A stretch of 64,000 bases of DNA, taken from Fratercula arctica (Eukaryota; Chordata; Aves; Charadriiformes; Alcidae). Shown one piece after another: positions 30,655-64,000 of this stretch. The notes under the pieces are model-generated. The model was not told where the DNA came from. It saw only the letters and a list, made by a program, of their open reading frames with translations, and searched no databases. Location: the NCBI GenBank assembly GCA_947846985.1, contig CANTUZ010000011.1, forward strand, positions 13,752,096-13,816,095. The letters are read 5' to 3'. Each line of letters opens with the position of its first letter. The stretch's first letter is position 1. Both the position numbers and the translations under genes were made by a program.

Positions 30655-31330
30655 GCGAATGAACATCTGGAGGTCTTCAGTTCAGTCTCCCACTTCAAGT
30701 AGCTCTGTTGCCAGCACTGGTGAGATCAGTCATGGCTTTGATTAGCCAAGCTTTTTGGTCAGAGTCTCCACAGCCTCTCCGGGTAGCCTGTGCCATTTCT
30801 CCATTACCCAATGGGCAAGAATTTTCTTAATGTCTAACTGGAGACTTTCAAGCAATAATTTGTGGTCATTGCCCCTTGTTACATTGTCAGCTACTCTTGA
30901 AAAAAGTTTGGCACATTGTCTTTGTAACAGCCACTCATATAAATTAGCCCTTTTTTCCTCAAACTAAACATGCCCTCAAACTCTCTTCATAGCACAAGTT
31001 TTCTAGACCCTTGCCTATCTTGCTAGCCTTCTGCTGGACCTTATCCCATTAGTTCACGTCTCTTTTGAACTGGGGAGCCTAAAACTGGACAAACTGTTTC
31101 AGATGAGGACTCACCAGTGTCAAACAAAAGGGATAATAGCTTCCTACAATCAGCTGACCACGCTTCTAACACCACTTAGTTTGTCCTGCTTGCAGTGAGA
31201 GCACTCATATTCATATCCACCATAACCCCAAAGTCCTTCTTCTTGTAGGGCAGTCTGTTCTAGGAGCAGAAGGTCTGAGAGTAGCTCCCAGTGTGAAAGA
31301 CTGGGGATCACCAGACCACAGTAAAAGATT
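30655..31330 (-). mobile_element. Old, diverged CR1 fragment
   Basis: A recognisable but worn reverse-strand CR1. Blocks resembling CCTCTCCGGGTAGCCTGTGCC, the GCCCCTTGTTACATTG region and TTTTGAACTGGGGAGCCTAA appear in the usual order. Many substitutions and gaps suggest an older insertion than those in the MYH introns. Confidence 0.7.
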
Positions 31331-34300
31331 CCCTTTCCTACTGCAAACCCTCCTGCCATACAGGTTCATTCTCATGTTTCCATGAGCTGAACACGTATGA
31401 GGGGGAGGTTCCCACCAGCCAACACACAGCAGTCTGTAGGCACCTCCCCTCTCCAGTCTGGCTGTGCTGCCCAGCTAAAAAATGCCTTCTCACTCCTTGT
31501 CTCTCAGCTAACCACAAGGATCAGGAGAAGAAAATACACATCTTAAGGGCTGGCAGAAAGGGAGGCAGCTGCCTGATCTCTGTCTCAAGAAGGATCTATT
31601 TTCAGCATGACTGAATCCTTTCTCCTCTATGGGGAATGTGCACCTTGCCGACACTGCCAGCACCACATTGCTGTGCAGGACAGTCTGTATCCAGAGATGG
31701 CTTTCAGTCCACCTCTTCTAACTGTGCTGTGGTTTACTTCTGGTTCCACTGCAGTCCAGCCCTGAAGAGATGAAAATAGGATTGACAGAAAATTAATGGC
31801 TGGCACAAAACGTTGCATTCTTCTTTTAGCATTGAGGCACTTGTGCTTCTTTCAACAGATCCCTTCCCGGACAGATTTATCCTTGGCTGCGCCCGAATAC
31901 GGGAAACAGGGCAGAGCTCTCCCTGATGTAACTTAGTGGGATCTACAGACTTAAACTACAGTGAACTCTGTATCATCTACTTCAGTTTAGAGACTGCTTC
32001 TTTGTAAGAAGTTGCTATGCCAATGTCATATAAGTGATAGCTGGGTAGGATAGCTAGTAGATGGTAGGACAGATTTTAATTAAAATTAAAACAAAGAATT
32101 AAAACAAAGCCAAACAAGATGCTCAGTAGCTTAGAATCCTTTTCAAGAATGCTTATGCCAGCTGACTAAACACTTAATTTTTCTTTTTGTGAGCTTTATG
32201 TCATACACTAAAACACTGAATGCTGGGGTATCTCCCAAAACTTTTTGCACTTTATCCTGCCTCCTCTTCCAGCCTCCGCAGACTTAGTCCAATTGTCAGG
32301 TGTCTTTCCCCTGCAGACATTCACTGAGAGTTCATATACAACCTGTGGTCACAACACATGCTGTTACATCTGCCGTTGTTTTAGCTCATAATTTCCTTCA
32401 AAAAGATATTTTAAAAACATCTACTAAAAACACTGAATAAGAAGTTTTTGTTTTCCATGTGTTATTTAGTTAATGCAAAAGGGGAAAAAAGGAAATTGAT
32501 GCGAATTTAGAGTTTTTAAGTGAAAGTAGTCAATGTCTATCCCCGGTGTTCAGTTTGAATAGCAGTGGACTGTTTAATGCTGAATTCAGTCAAGCCCCTT
32601 CACCTGATTATTTCTGTATTACAGTGCAGCACTTGGTGTCGCCTATAAATGCTGCTTCATGGTGGAGGTAATATTATTTAATGTGAAGTATATAAGTTTT
32701 AGCTCAATTCAATATGCAAATTGTTCTTAGCATGAGGGACACATCTCCATATACAAAATTCTGGAGAATTTTACTAGATTTCAGTAATTCTTCAGACTCT
32801 TGAATGATTAATACCAAGCAGCCTCCTGGAATTTCACTCCAAGACACAAAGCAAAGCCCACATACTCATAGTCACAATAGTTTCTTCTTCTCTGAACTTA
32901 ACCCAACATATATACTCACACTGTGGATTTGCATATGCCCACAGAAACCTTCAGTCAAACTAGGACCTCCTCCAACACTTGATGCAGGGTTAGGTGGGAC
33001 AGTATGTCCTGCCTCTCCTCTACACCCTGGGCAGACAGCATTCCCAGTCTTCCTTGTAGGATGTGACCGTCTGCAGTTTTCTGAGTTCTCTTGTGTAAAT
33101 CCTGTGCCATTCCTCTGCATACAAGATTGCTTTCCCTCCTAAGGTGGTGACCACAGACATAGAATGTCTGGACTGTCAAAGGGCAAGGTCTGCAGTCTCA
33201 GATCAAGGAGAACAGACTGGCAGAAAGTTTCTTCCCTGTTGACTCTCGGGACAGGGAACCTGCTCCTTCCCATTTCAGTGGAATAGCTCTATAGCTACCA
33301 TTTCTTTGTGTCAAGGAATGTGGTGATTCTTTCTGGTGACAGGAAAGCTGCCAAAGTCACGTCTTCAAGATAATGATGCTAGTTCTTCTACTGAACAGAC
33401 TCATAAGCTCCTACCCCTCAGTCTTCAGGATGCCTATTTCCACATGGCTGTTAAGGCCCCATATTGAAAAGAGCTTCAGTCAGAGTGGGCCAGAACCTCT
33501 ATTAGAACTGGATCCTGCTGGCTGGAAGTGCTACCATCCAGATTCTCCTACAAGGATCAGGCATAGACTAGCTTCAGTGAACTGGATAGTCCAATATTTG
33601 AGATGGTGAAGGCCAAGTCCCTGAAGTGGATGGCAAATGGTTTGGTCTCTAAGCCAAGATACGTACTCTTGCCTCTGTGGACATCATATTGAACCTACAG
33701 GCATCTCACTCTGTATGCAAAGCATGGAGTTTACTGGGGGAATGTAAAAGGTGCCTGTGCACTTTAGTTGCTTTGCTTTAATGTCACAAAGGGTCTTTAG
33801 CTGGAAGTCCTCACATGATTTAGTTAACTTAGCAATACTGGTAAACATGGCAGTAAGACTTGAAGTCTTTGTGGTTCTGCAATTGCTAGGGCCCATTTAA
33901 CGTAAAGTGTTTTCTATGTTAAGGATAGTGTGCAACTGGGCACCAGTTAGGCAAAACCCCTAAGTCAGGTGGTCTAGCCTAGCAGGCTCAGCTGGACTCT
34001 CCATGTAGCCCCTGGCACATCCTGAGGGCACTTTTTCCCTGCCTGAGAGCACTGGATAAGACAGGCTTGCTATGTACTGCTGAGAGCAGGGCCCCACAGA
34101 AAAGCAGCAGCAATTTAATACTTAACCTGCTGCTGCCAGAAGATGCTGCCTTTACAGTGCAGATGTTACAGCTTCCTGGGGAATGGGAGATTAGACCTCC
34201 CTCCCCAGCCTGAGGGGAGAAACCCCACAGCTCTCACATGCTGGCAGAGGCCTCAGCCATCCCTTGCTCTTCTTGCATGTCTTCTAAACCCCCTACTCTG

Positions 34301-35913
34301 AGCTGCCAAGGCCCTCCTCTCCCCTCCATAGCCAGGACTGGTAGCCACTGGGCTGCTGGACACCATGTGGCATTCCAGCACCCCGAGGACACAGCTGCAT
34401 GAGCTCCTCAGAGCAACACCTGCTGTCCCCACTCTGGGGAGTACGGCTGTGCTCTGGGTCCTGCTGGAGGGAGGTGCCCCCACCAGCACCCCTAGGTGCC
34501 TGCTACCCAGATGCACCCCTGCACTCACCATCTCCCTCTGGCTGGCTCTGGGCTCCTCCTGGGCAGGGTGCAGGGTGTTTCCATCATCCTCCCCATGCCC
34601 TGAACAACGAGCTCAGCTCTGGGTTTGGGCTTCAACAAAGTGGGTACTGCAGTTGCTGCAGCCCTCCTTGCAATGGGCTTTACAAGCACAGGACATTGCC
34701 TGATGCTGGATATTACATCAGATCCATGCACCGTTTTCTAGCTTTGCCCACGTGTTATCCACTGAGCTCTTTTAATAACCAAAATGCCAATGACCAGGGG
34801 AAGAATGTGTTTAAATCTGACAGGATTTAAAGCAGCTCACATGACAGTGCCCTCTCCCTAAATCTAGACCAGTCTCTCTGCAATATACAGGCATGCCTGC
34901 TGCCCCCAATGCTCTGATAAAAGTTTCACTGTGGTTTTCTGAACTGTGCAAATGTGTACATGCAAGATATTTGTGATGAACTAGAAGTGTTGGACTGAGG
35001 ATGTATTGGGTGCAGAGTATCTGGGACTGCATGCTGAGGTGATGTGTTTGTGCATATGTCAAATCATTTGTATAGCTCTGGTTGACTAGAGGATTTTTCT
35101 ATTAATTATAGATAGGAAAAAACAGCTGTGGGGGCCATTCCTAGATCAGAGTTATCTCTCCTAGGATTATAGGCATGGAAACACCTGGATAAGCTAAGGA
35201 GTTGGCAGCAAAACACAGGAGCATCTCTTGCTCACTGGCACTGACCTGCAGATCAGAAGTCTCAGCAGGTATAATCCCTCCCATAGAACAAGGTGGTGCA
35301 CAGGGTCACAACAGTGTCTTGGAGCATCTCCCACTTATTTGCAATTTGAAGTGTGTACAGAGGCACACATGCACATGCATCTGTTTGTGTGTGTTTGCAC
35401 TTGCACACACTCTTCCTGATATCCCTGAAGCTGCCTCACATCTCTGTCAGACGCAGCAGCTAGAGCCCAGCCTCTCGCTGCTGCAGTGTTTGGCTGACCA
35501 TCCTACTGTGCCTGTAACTCTCATGAACTGCTATACATCTGCACTTCTGCTATCAGGATCTTACCATCACAACTACCCATAGCTTTTAATAATGCTAATT
35601 TATCTCTTAACATCCTGTTTTATCTATTGTACAACTGGGGTATCTGCAGCACAGACATACCAAGCAATCCAGCCTGGGTCATACAGTGGGTCGGTGGGAA
35701 AGCCAGCAATAGAATCCATAAGTCCTGCATCCAAGTTCTCTAAGTGCCTTGACTAGTCCAGATTCCCTCCTTAACACCCTTGTCAGATTGTTTATAGGAG
35801 ATGTATTCATATAGTCAGTAAGACATCAAAATTTTCTAATTATATCCAGTAATGTCAAATGACAATTATGCCCTTAGTTCAGTTTGCCAGACAATGCTTT
35901 ACCAAAGAAGGTT
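31331..35913. other. Intergenic DNA upstream of the intact MYH gene
   Basis: No gene supported. Noted: a TATA-like CTATAAAT at about 32643, an octamer ATGCAAAT at about 32713, a short RT-like peptide frame at 33423-33455, and an old SINE/LINE-like tail at about 35640-35760. Confidence 0.4.
35635..35765 (+). repeat. Probable ancient SINE/L3-type LINE tail
   Basis: The order of elements (ACAACTGGGGTATCTGCAGC, GGGTCATACAGTGGGTCGGTG, then AATAGAATCCATAAGTCCTG) resembles the conserved end of very old vertebrate LINE/SINE families. Diverged, so the family is uncertain. Confidence 0.35.
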
Positions 35914-35980
35914 TGCCAAAAATTTTTTGACCGAAGAAAGAGTAGGCATCTGTAGCATCTGCAGACTAGATCATATAAAA
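35914..35980 (+). promoter_or_regulatory. Candidate core promoter of the intact MYH gene
   Basis: A TATAAAA box sits at 35974-35980. Just upstream are two E-boxes CATCTG at 35947-35952 and 35956-35961 and an A/T run beginning CC (35916) that resembles half of a CArG box. E-boxes bind MyoD-family factors and CArG boxes bind SRF, both known controls of muscle genes. About 45 nt after the TATA box is a perfect splice donor (AAG|GTAAGT at 36025), as expected for the short untranslated first exon of MYH genes. Transcription would start near 36004. Another TATA-like site (CTATAAAT at about 32643) is farther away and lacks an adjacent donor. Placement is inferred; no transcript evidence is available. 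Confidence 0.45.
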
Positions 35981-36003
35981 TGTCCCTGCGACAAGTCTGC
36001 CCT

Positions 36004-37577
36004 GTCTCCACAGGAAGCTTTAAGGTAAGTGTATGGGGTCTGCAGGCTCGCAGGAAGGGGATGGTGCCCATATGTGCCACAACATTCCTGCTGTCTCCAG
36101 TGCTTGTTTCCAGGAGGGCAATTTCTCAGCTCAGGTTTTAAATCTGCTTTCAAGGCACCTGCACATTCTCACTCTGGATTTCTGTGCAGCAGCAAGTAGG
36201 GAGTTGCCATTTCAGTATTACCTGCTGCCAGCCTGCAAGCCGCCCATCTGGTGTCACGAGAGGTAAGAACCTCATTTATTAATTCTTAGAGGGCAGAGAA
36301 AGATCCTTTTGGGTGGGATTTCTGGAAGGGTCACTGTTTCACCCTATATTCAAACCCAGTGTGATTACAGTAGAAGGTGGTGGGTTGCCCAAGGTTTTCA
36401 AGTGGCTGTGTTTGAAGTCTCTGACCACTGATGGCAGAGCAGAAAATCCCCATGGGGAAATTCTTCACTTCTGCTAAACCAACCTAACAGGGATCAAGGC
36501 GTGCTCCTTCCCATCTTTGCTGTCGCAGCAGTAGAACTGGACCAAGATGCTTACAGGAGGAAAAAGTGCAAAATTCTGCATTCTACATGCAAATGTATGA
36601 ATTAATAAATCATCTGAGCGTACAGACCTTCTAACCACCTTTGTAAAATACCAGAGCTCTCTTAGAGACCCATTTTCTTACTCCAGACCAAAAAAAATAT
36701 TTATTACCTAATGGTCAAAGAGGAAATAAATTTTACTAATGTAGCTAGAGTAGTTTTAAGTGCAATTGGCTAAATTTAGCTACCTGGATGTTTAATAAAG
36801 CATCTGAAGAAATACTCTTATTGTTTTCAAGCTCTGAGAACTCACCTTACTAGATTTTTTTCAGTAAGTATTTATTTGGGATCTTAATACAGGCTTGGCA
36901 ATTCCAATTTCAGTGTTCACCCAAGCCAGGATTTTGGGGCTGAAACTATTTAGATATTGTACCAAAGAATGACAAATGCATGCGACAAAATAAATTATGG
37001 CATAATATTAAAAGGTCACAAAGCATGCCCTCTTCTTTCAGTTGAGAACTTCATTAGGAAAATTCATCAATTTCCACTGCCTTTCTGTTACCTTTATATT
37101 TAGTAGGTAAATGTCCCACAGGTTCAATGTTTTCCAAGACTGTAAGTTACCTAAACTGTACTTTTTTAGAAATGTTTACTTCACTGTTCATCCTTTTAAC
37201 AAAATGTCCTAACTGTATTTCCATTGCTAATAGCAATGTCTTAATGAAACTTGCTCAGTAAATTCACACTTATCTTATAGACACAGTATTCTTAAAGCAT
37301 TAAATCCACACTTATGAAAGGTCATTAAAATTTACTCTCCTAAATGTTTGAAGACCTAGAGTACATCAATGAAAAACCTCTTATTTTCTAAGTTGACCTA
37401 AAAATTAAGTCTCTAGTTAGCTTATGTTAGGTGTTCCAAATATTAGATTATGAAAAGAAACCAAGGCACAGGATATAAATTTTTTCCTAATCTTACAGAA
37501 TAGGTGTAAATAATCAGTGCCATATTGTTCCTCCCCATTAGAGTCCTCTGCTGACGTCTCTTGAGTAAACTGCAGCC
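36004..37577 (+). other. Candidate 5' untranslated exons 1, 2 and UTR part of exon 3 of the intact MYH gene
   Basis: Sarcomeric MYH genes typically carry two noncoding exons before the start codon. A matching set can be drawn here. Exon 1 is about 36004-36024, ending at GTAAGT. Exon 2 is about 36190-36262, with acceptor TCTGTGCAG and donor GTAAGAA. The UTR part of exon 3 begins about 37542 after CCCATTAG and runs to 37577. None of these pieces contains an ATG, so no upstream start competes with 37578. Exon 2 could instead begin three bases later (36193), because CAG is doubled. Boundaries are inferred from splice signals alone. Confidence 0.45.
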
Positions 37578-60060
<22,483 letters not shown>

Positions 60061-60190
60061 GGATGTCCTGAGGCAGCAAAGTGACCTGGGGGCCGCACAA
60101 AATGTGAACCTCTCAGTCACTTTCTTCTGCAATTAGTCTTTGTAACCATGTCAATGTCTAGAGAATAAAGACAGTAGATTCCTCTGCATA
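60061..60190 (+). other. 3' UTR and polyadenylation signal of the intact MYH gene
   Basis: A canonical AATAAA is at 60164-60169, about 104 nt after the stop, and a T/G-rich stretch follows from about 60211, as expected for cleavage near 60185. A short 3' UTR of this size is usual for sarcomeric MYH genes. The exact cleavage site is inferred. Confidence 0.75.
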
Positions 60191-60214
60191 CACAATATGA
60201 ACAGTGCCTTCTTT

Positions 60215-60245
60215 GGTTTTGTTTTGTTTTGTTTTGTTTTTTTTC
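60215..60245. repeat. (GTTTT)n microsatellite downstream of the MYH poly(A) signal
   Basis: GTTTT units followed by a T run, 45 nt after the AATAAA. They may double as the T/G-rich downstream element for 3'-end cleavage. Confidence 0.85.
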
Positions 60246-62951
60246 TGATGAAGCTTGGGATATTGCATTGATTTTCTTGCTTTCCCCGGCTGGGGGAAGG
60301 GAGAAGCTAATGCAAACTCTGGACTGAGGACCCGCAAATTTAGAGGCTGATAGTCCAGCTTGTGCTTTCTTCATCTACAGCAGCTCCTTCCCTTATGTAC
60401 TCTTAATGCTTTTCCCATTGTCCTTTCAGCACAGCTAAATTCCCATATGAGAGGCGAAAGAGGATGAGCCCTTTCTTTTTTCCTTCCCCTGCTTTTGTTT
60501 GTGATCCTGGCAGTCGCAAACTCTAAACATCAGTCTCTGAGTAACTTATCAGAAATCACAGTTCACTGCACCATGAAGGACCAACAGTTCCTTGCAGAGA
60601 CCTTTTTGGGTACACAGAGCACTGTTACGACACCTCCATAGTGCCTCCAAGTCGTGCCATCTCTCCTACCCTAGATTCCCCCAGCTGCTGCCACCACCTG
60701 CTCCTTGTTTCTCTGCAGTGGACAAAACGCTGAGCCCTGGCCCTTGGGGCCACATGCTGGAAGGACTGCCCCTTAGGCCCCATTTCTCGCACACTGCGTG
60801 GCACCTGCACCCCTCCTCAACACATCACCTCAAGTATCAGCCCTGTCACCTCTCGCACAACAGGCTGCATGTGGCATTGCCTCAGGCAAGAGAAAAGAAG
60901 AAAACTGGTGGGTGTACCCCTCCATTCCTTCCTCACATACCTGTAGCTCGCTTTTGCCTACTCGCTTTTGCTAAGCAGACAATGTATTTTGGGGAATAAG
61001 GACAGGGGTAAGTTGTCAAACACTTCTTCCTTCATTCAGACCCTGATCTGAACAGTAAAGGCACAGTGGGCATGTACAACTGTGAAGTCTCATGTGCTCT
61101 ATCATCTCTCTCAGCTGGATTATTCCGATGCATGATGCCTTGCCTCTAGTTTGGGTGAAAGACACACGGTGAATGCCAAGGTATGTTAAAGACGAGCCCG
61201 CAGTTGCCTGCCTAAGCTGATGTTTTCATAGAACTGACAGCTCTTGGCTTCCAAGTAACTTCTGCCCCTTATTTTCAGGGAGACCACACAGCCTTGGAGG
61301 ATTTTCTCAGAAACCTGTGTATACAGTGAATCAAACACAGCTTAGCGGTAACTGAGGGCTATTAAGTCAATTTGGAAAACCTTTCAGCAATATCAACTTA
61401 CACAATTGCACCCACTGTTGCAGCACTGCCTGTCTGAAGCGTTCGCTGCCAGTCACCCCAGCTGACTCCAGGCTGCGGGATCCCTTGATGCAGACCAACG
61501 TGGAGGGAATGAGAAACACATTAGCAGCAACTGAGGAGTGACGTGCAGCTGGGATTAGAAGGAAACAAGAAGCAGACTCAGGAGCAGAGGCCAAGGTATG
61601 TATTGATGTTGAAAGCTTGTGGGAGTCCACAGCTTCCCATCTCTGTCTACTGTACAAGCGCTAGTATTCAAAAGCAGAGGTGGGTCCTCCGTGGAGCATT
61701 GAGCCTAGCAGGGCCACAGGGATGGGAGTGGGGCTGATGTTGTGGGCTGAAGGGACGCAGGCTGTGCAGGAAATGATTGTGACCAAGCCTGAGGCAGGTA
61801 GCCCCTGAATGCTTTCCACCTTGACTTGCTTACAATGTTTTCAAGGCAGAGCTTACCAGTGGGGCTCGTTGGGGTGATGGGAAGTGGTAAGGACTGACAC
61901 TGTTGGCTTGATCTAAGCTTGTAGAAGTCAATGCCAGAGGTGTTGTTTCCAAATAGATTCACACAGCGCTGGGAAGTTGCAACCCACAGCTCCATGGCTA
62001 TACGCCTATGACAGCAATATCCAAAGGGATTTTGGATACCTCTCTCCCAAGTGCAGCCTCACCAGCACAGCAGCTCTCACAAGGAAGTCCAGCCTGCTTC
62101 CAGTGTCACTAGCAAGCATTGGCAAGCAGAACCTTCATCAGTGCTGTCTGAAGAGAGCAATGGGAGATGGCTCTTTAGGAGCAGACCTCAGTTTTCAATC
62201 ACAAGGACCTTAAGAAAGCCACCCAACACCTCGCAGAGATGCCACACTAGTCCCCCCTTCTCGTGACACTGCACAACTTTTCCCCATGGTTCTCTAGCAG
62301 TTTCCCAAGCTTGTTCATCCCTCCTCATGCCCTGCAGTCTTTCTCCTTGCCTGACAGTGTGCACTGGTCTGCCGCCACAGCCAGGGTCTCTTGTGGTGAG
62401 CCTTGACTGCCTAAACTCGCCTATGAGCTGACTACTCCTCTTGGGTGGCTTGAGAATGTCTAGCCACACCTGCAGGCATCTCCAAAACTTCCGGTGGGGC
62501 TGGCTAGAGCCTAGATGACACACAACATCCACGTATATCCATGTCAGCTGTAATAGCTTGCACAAGCATGAGCTTCTGAGACTCTCTGAAATCCTGCTTT
62601 ACAGACCCTGCACCATCCTTTGCTTCACATTACCTCCCCCGTGGAAGCTTGAGAATGTGTCCTCAGAATGAAGGAATGCAGCCAGCAAAGCCAGGCATAG
62701 GGAAGAGAGAAGGCGGCAGGCGTGAAGAGGAGGGAGCAGGCTGATGGCTCCTGGCCACACTGGTGAGTGTGACACCTGGAGACAGTTTCTGTGAGGATTT
62801 GAGCAAAAGAACTGTCACAAAGGGCATTTTAGGGAAAGTCACTGAAGAATCAGCTCTTGCATCATGGGTATAACTGTCTCTGCTTTGACCTACTGTAGCT
62901 TTCTTTAGACACTCTTTTGCAAAGTCAACTGTTTCTTCCTCTAGCCTCCTG
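60246..62951. other. 3' flank of the intact MYH gene, no supportable gene
   Basis: No conserved exon, CR1 or RNA gene seen. Short open frames have no recognised content. Confidence 0.45.
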
Positions 62952-63771
62952 TGTGTTTCCCTTGCACACAGTTACACACCTCTGGTATCTCTCTAGCTCT
63001 CACGGATGTGGTCAAAAATAAAGCAGGCAGCTGTGTGCCCTAAGCCTGGGGACAGGTGCACAGCCTCAGGCAGGACTTGCCATCAGCATGGTGGGCTGTG
63101 TGATGGGACTGAGGCCTGGCCTTGCATCCCCCCACATTCACAGCTCCCTCCTGGCCCCTGCTTCCTGGGCTCTGAGGTCCCACCAAATCGCCCATCAGCC
63201 TTCACAAGAGTCATTCCCAGAGGAGGAGACAAGACCGGAGAGCTTTGGAGGTTGCCCATGCCAGGAGGATCAGCCCGTCATTTGTCTCCCTTCATCCTCA
63301 CTGTCAGAAGCTCAAAATAGCCCCGCTCTTGCAAGACTCCTGTGCGGGGTCATGCCTGTTTGTGTAGATGATACGCTTCCACTAATAGCGCTCGAAGACA
63401 TTCCTGGGCGGGTAGGTTGCCTTCTATATCTCAGCACAACGTGCTGCCATGTAGGAGCTGGACAACTGTGTTGTGTCCTAAGACGGCAGATGCTATTCTT
63501 ACCCGAGAGAGACTTGCTCTGGCACAGCCCCTTTCTCAGCTGAAATGTTAAAGACCAGAAGCAGGCGCGAGTGTGCTCTCCCTGGTAAGAGCATAAATCA
63601 AGAGTGGCCCCTTTGACGTCCGTGGAATGATGCTGTGCCAACCCAGCATCTGGGTGCTCGCTGTGGCCTCCTGGGACGTGCTGTCCCACGGGGAGCACAG
63701 CAGCTGCCCAGGTGCTTCCAGCACTCAACTGGAGCTCAGTTTGGGCTGCAGGGGAGCATCACTTCTCTTGG
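62952..63771. repeat. Duplicated intergenic block, copy 2
   Basis: Second copy of the block at 23766-24572, nearly identical apart from a 23-nt insertion near 63578 and scattered single-base differences. After about 63771 similarity falls but resumes, diverged, at about 63850-63940 (TGAGGATGAAGG..GGGCTTGCTCC against copy 1 near 24640-24740). The block lies about 2.9 kb past the intact gene's stop; copy 1 lies about 7.7 kb past the last exon of the decaying copy. Confidence 0.88.
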
Positions 63772-64000
63772 GCACCAGCACTGAAAAAGGCGGGCTGGGC
63801 TGCAGCTCTGAAAGTGCACAATTTTACTACTGCCTCCCCTTGAGTCCCTGCCTGGGTGAGGATGAAGGTGGGCAGGGCTTGCTCCGAGGTTCAGTGGCAT
63901 TGCAGAAGGCCATGTCCCTTTGCTCAGGCTGTGCTTCCACAGCGCTCACCAGGGGAAGGTAGTAGGGCTCTGCACCAGCAATCCCTCAAGAGCCACTGGA

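Noticed and set aside
32643..32650. CTATAAAT as the MYH promoter
   Set aside because: It has no adjacent donor-bounded exon and is 5 kb from the start codon; the 35974 box has better context.

Overview
This window is bird genomic DNA from a tandem cluster of skeletal-muscle (sarcomeric) myosin heavy chain (MYH) genes. Three things support this. CR1 LINE fragments occur in both orientations, including one with a recognisable reverse transcriptase. The genes have a vertebrate exon-intron structure. Two consecutive MYH genes lie head-to-tail on the + strand, and the species itself cannot be named from the sequence.

Region 1-16.1 kb holds the 3' two thirds of a first MYH gene (26 exons, equivalent to exons 15-40 of the family; its start lies upstream of the window). 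Most exons keep the exact family length and an open frame, but the copy looks inactivated. The donor after the exon-28 equivalent is AT instead of GT. A TGA interrupts the last exon found. The exon-23 equivalent is two codons short with a poor acceptor. The terminal exon cannot be found, and a CR1 lies where it would be expected.

Region 16.1-35.9 kb is a long intergenic space with a few CR1 pieces, probable decayed retroelement traces and one copy of an approximately 800 bp block. That block recurs almost unchanged at 62.95-63.77 kb. No gene could be supported here.

Region 35.9-60.2 kb is a complete, intact MYH gene. A candidate TATA box with two E-boxes, two candidate 5' untranslated exons and 38 coding exons can be placed. 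The coding exons join without a frame break into 5820 nt (1939 residues plus stop), the length expected for a fast skeletal MYH, and an AATAAA follows about 100 nt after the stop. P-loop, switch I, switch II, both reactive-thiol cysteines, a lysine-rich loop 2, two IQ segments and the full coiled-coil rod are present. Its introns host several CR1 copies, one with an RT domain in a 4.4 kb intron.

Region 60.2-64 kb is 3' flank ending in the second copy of the duplicated block.

The two genes are paralogues that have exchanged sequence. Short tracts, sharply bounded inside exons, are nearly identical while neighbouring exon sequence is strongly diverged, which is the pattern of gene conversion. 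I saw no clearly new system. The most informative features are this conversion mosaic overlying a decaying copy, the GC splice donor shared by both genes, an open 108-nt intron in the actin-binding loop, and the duplicated intergenic block.
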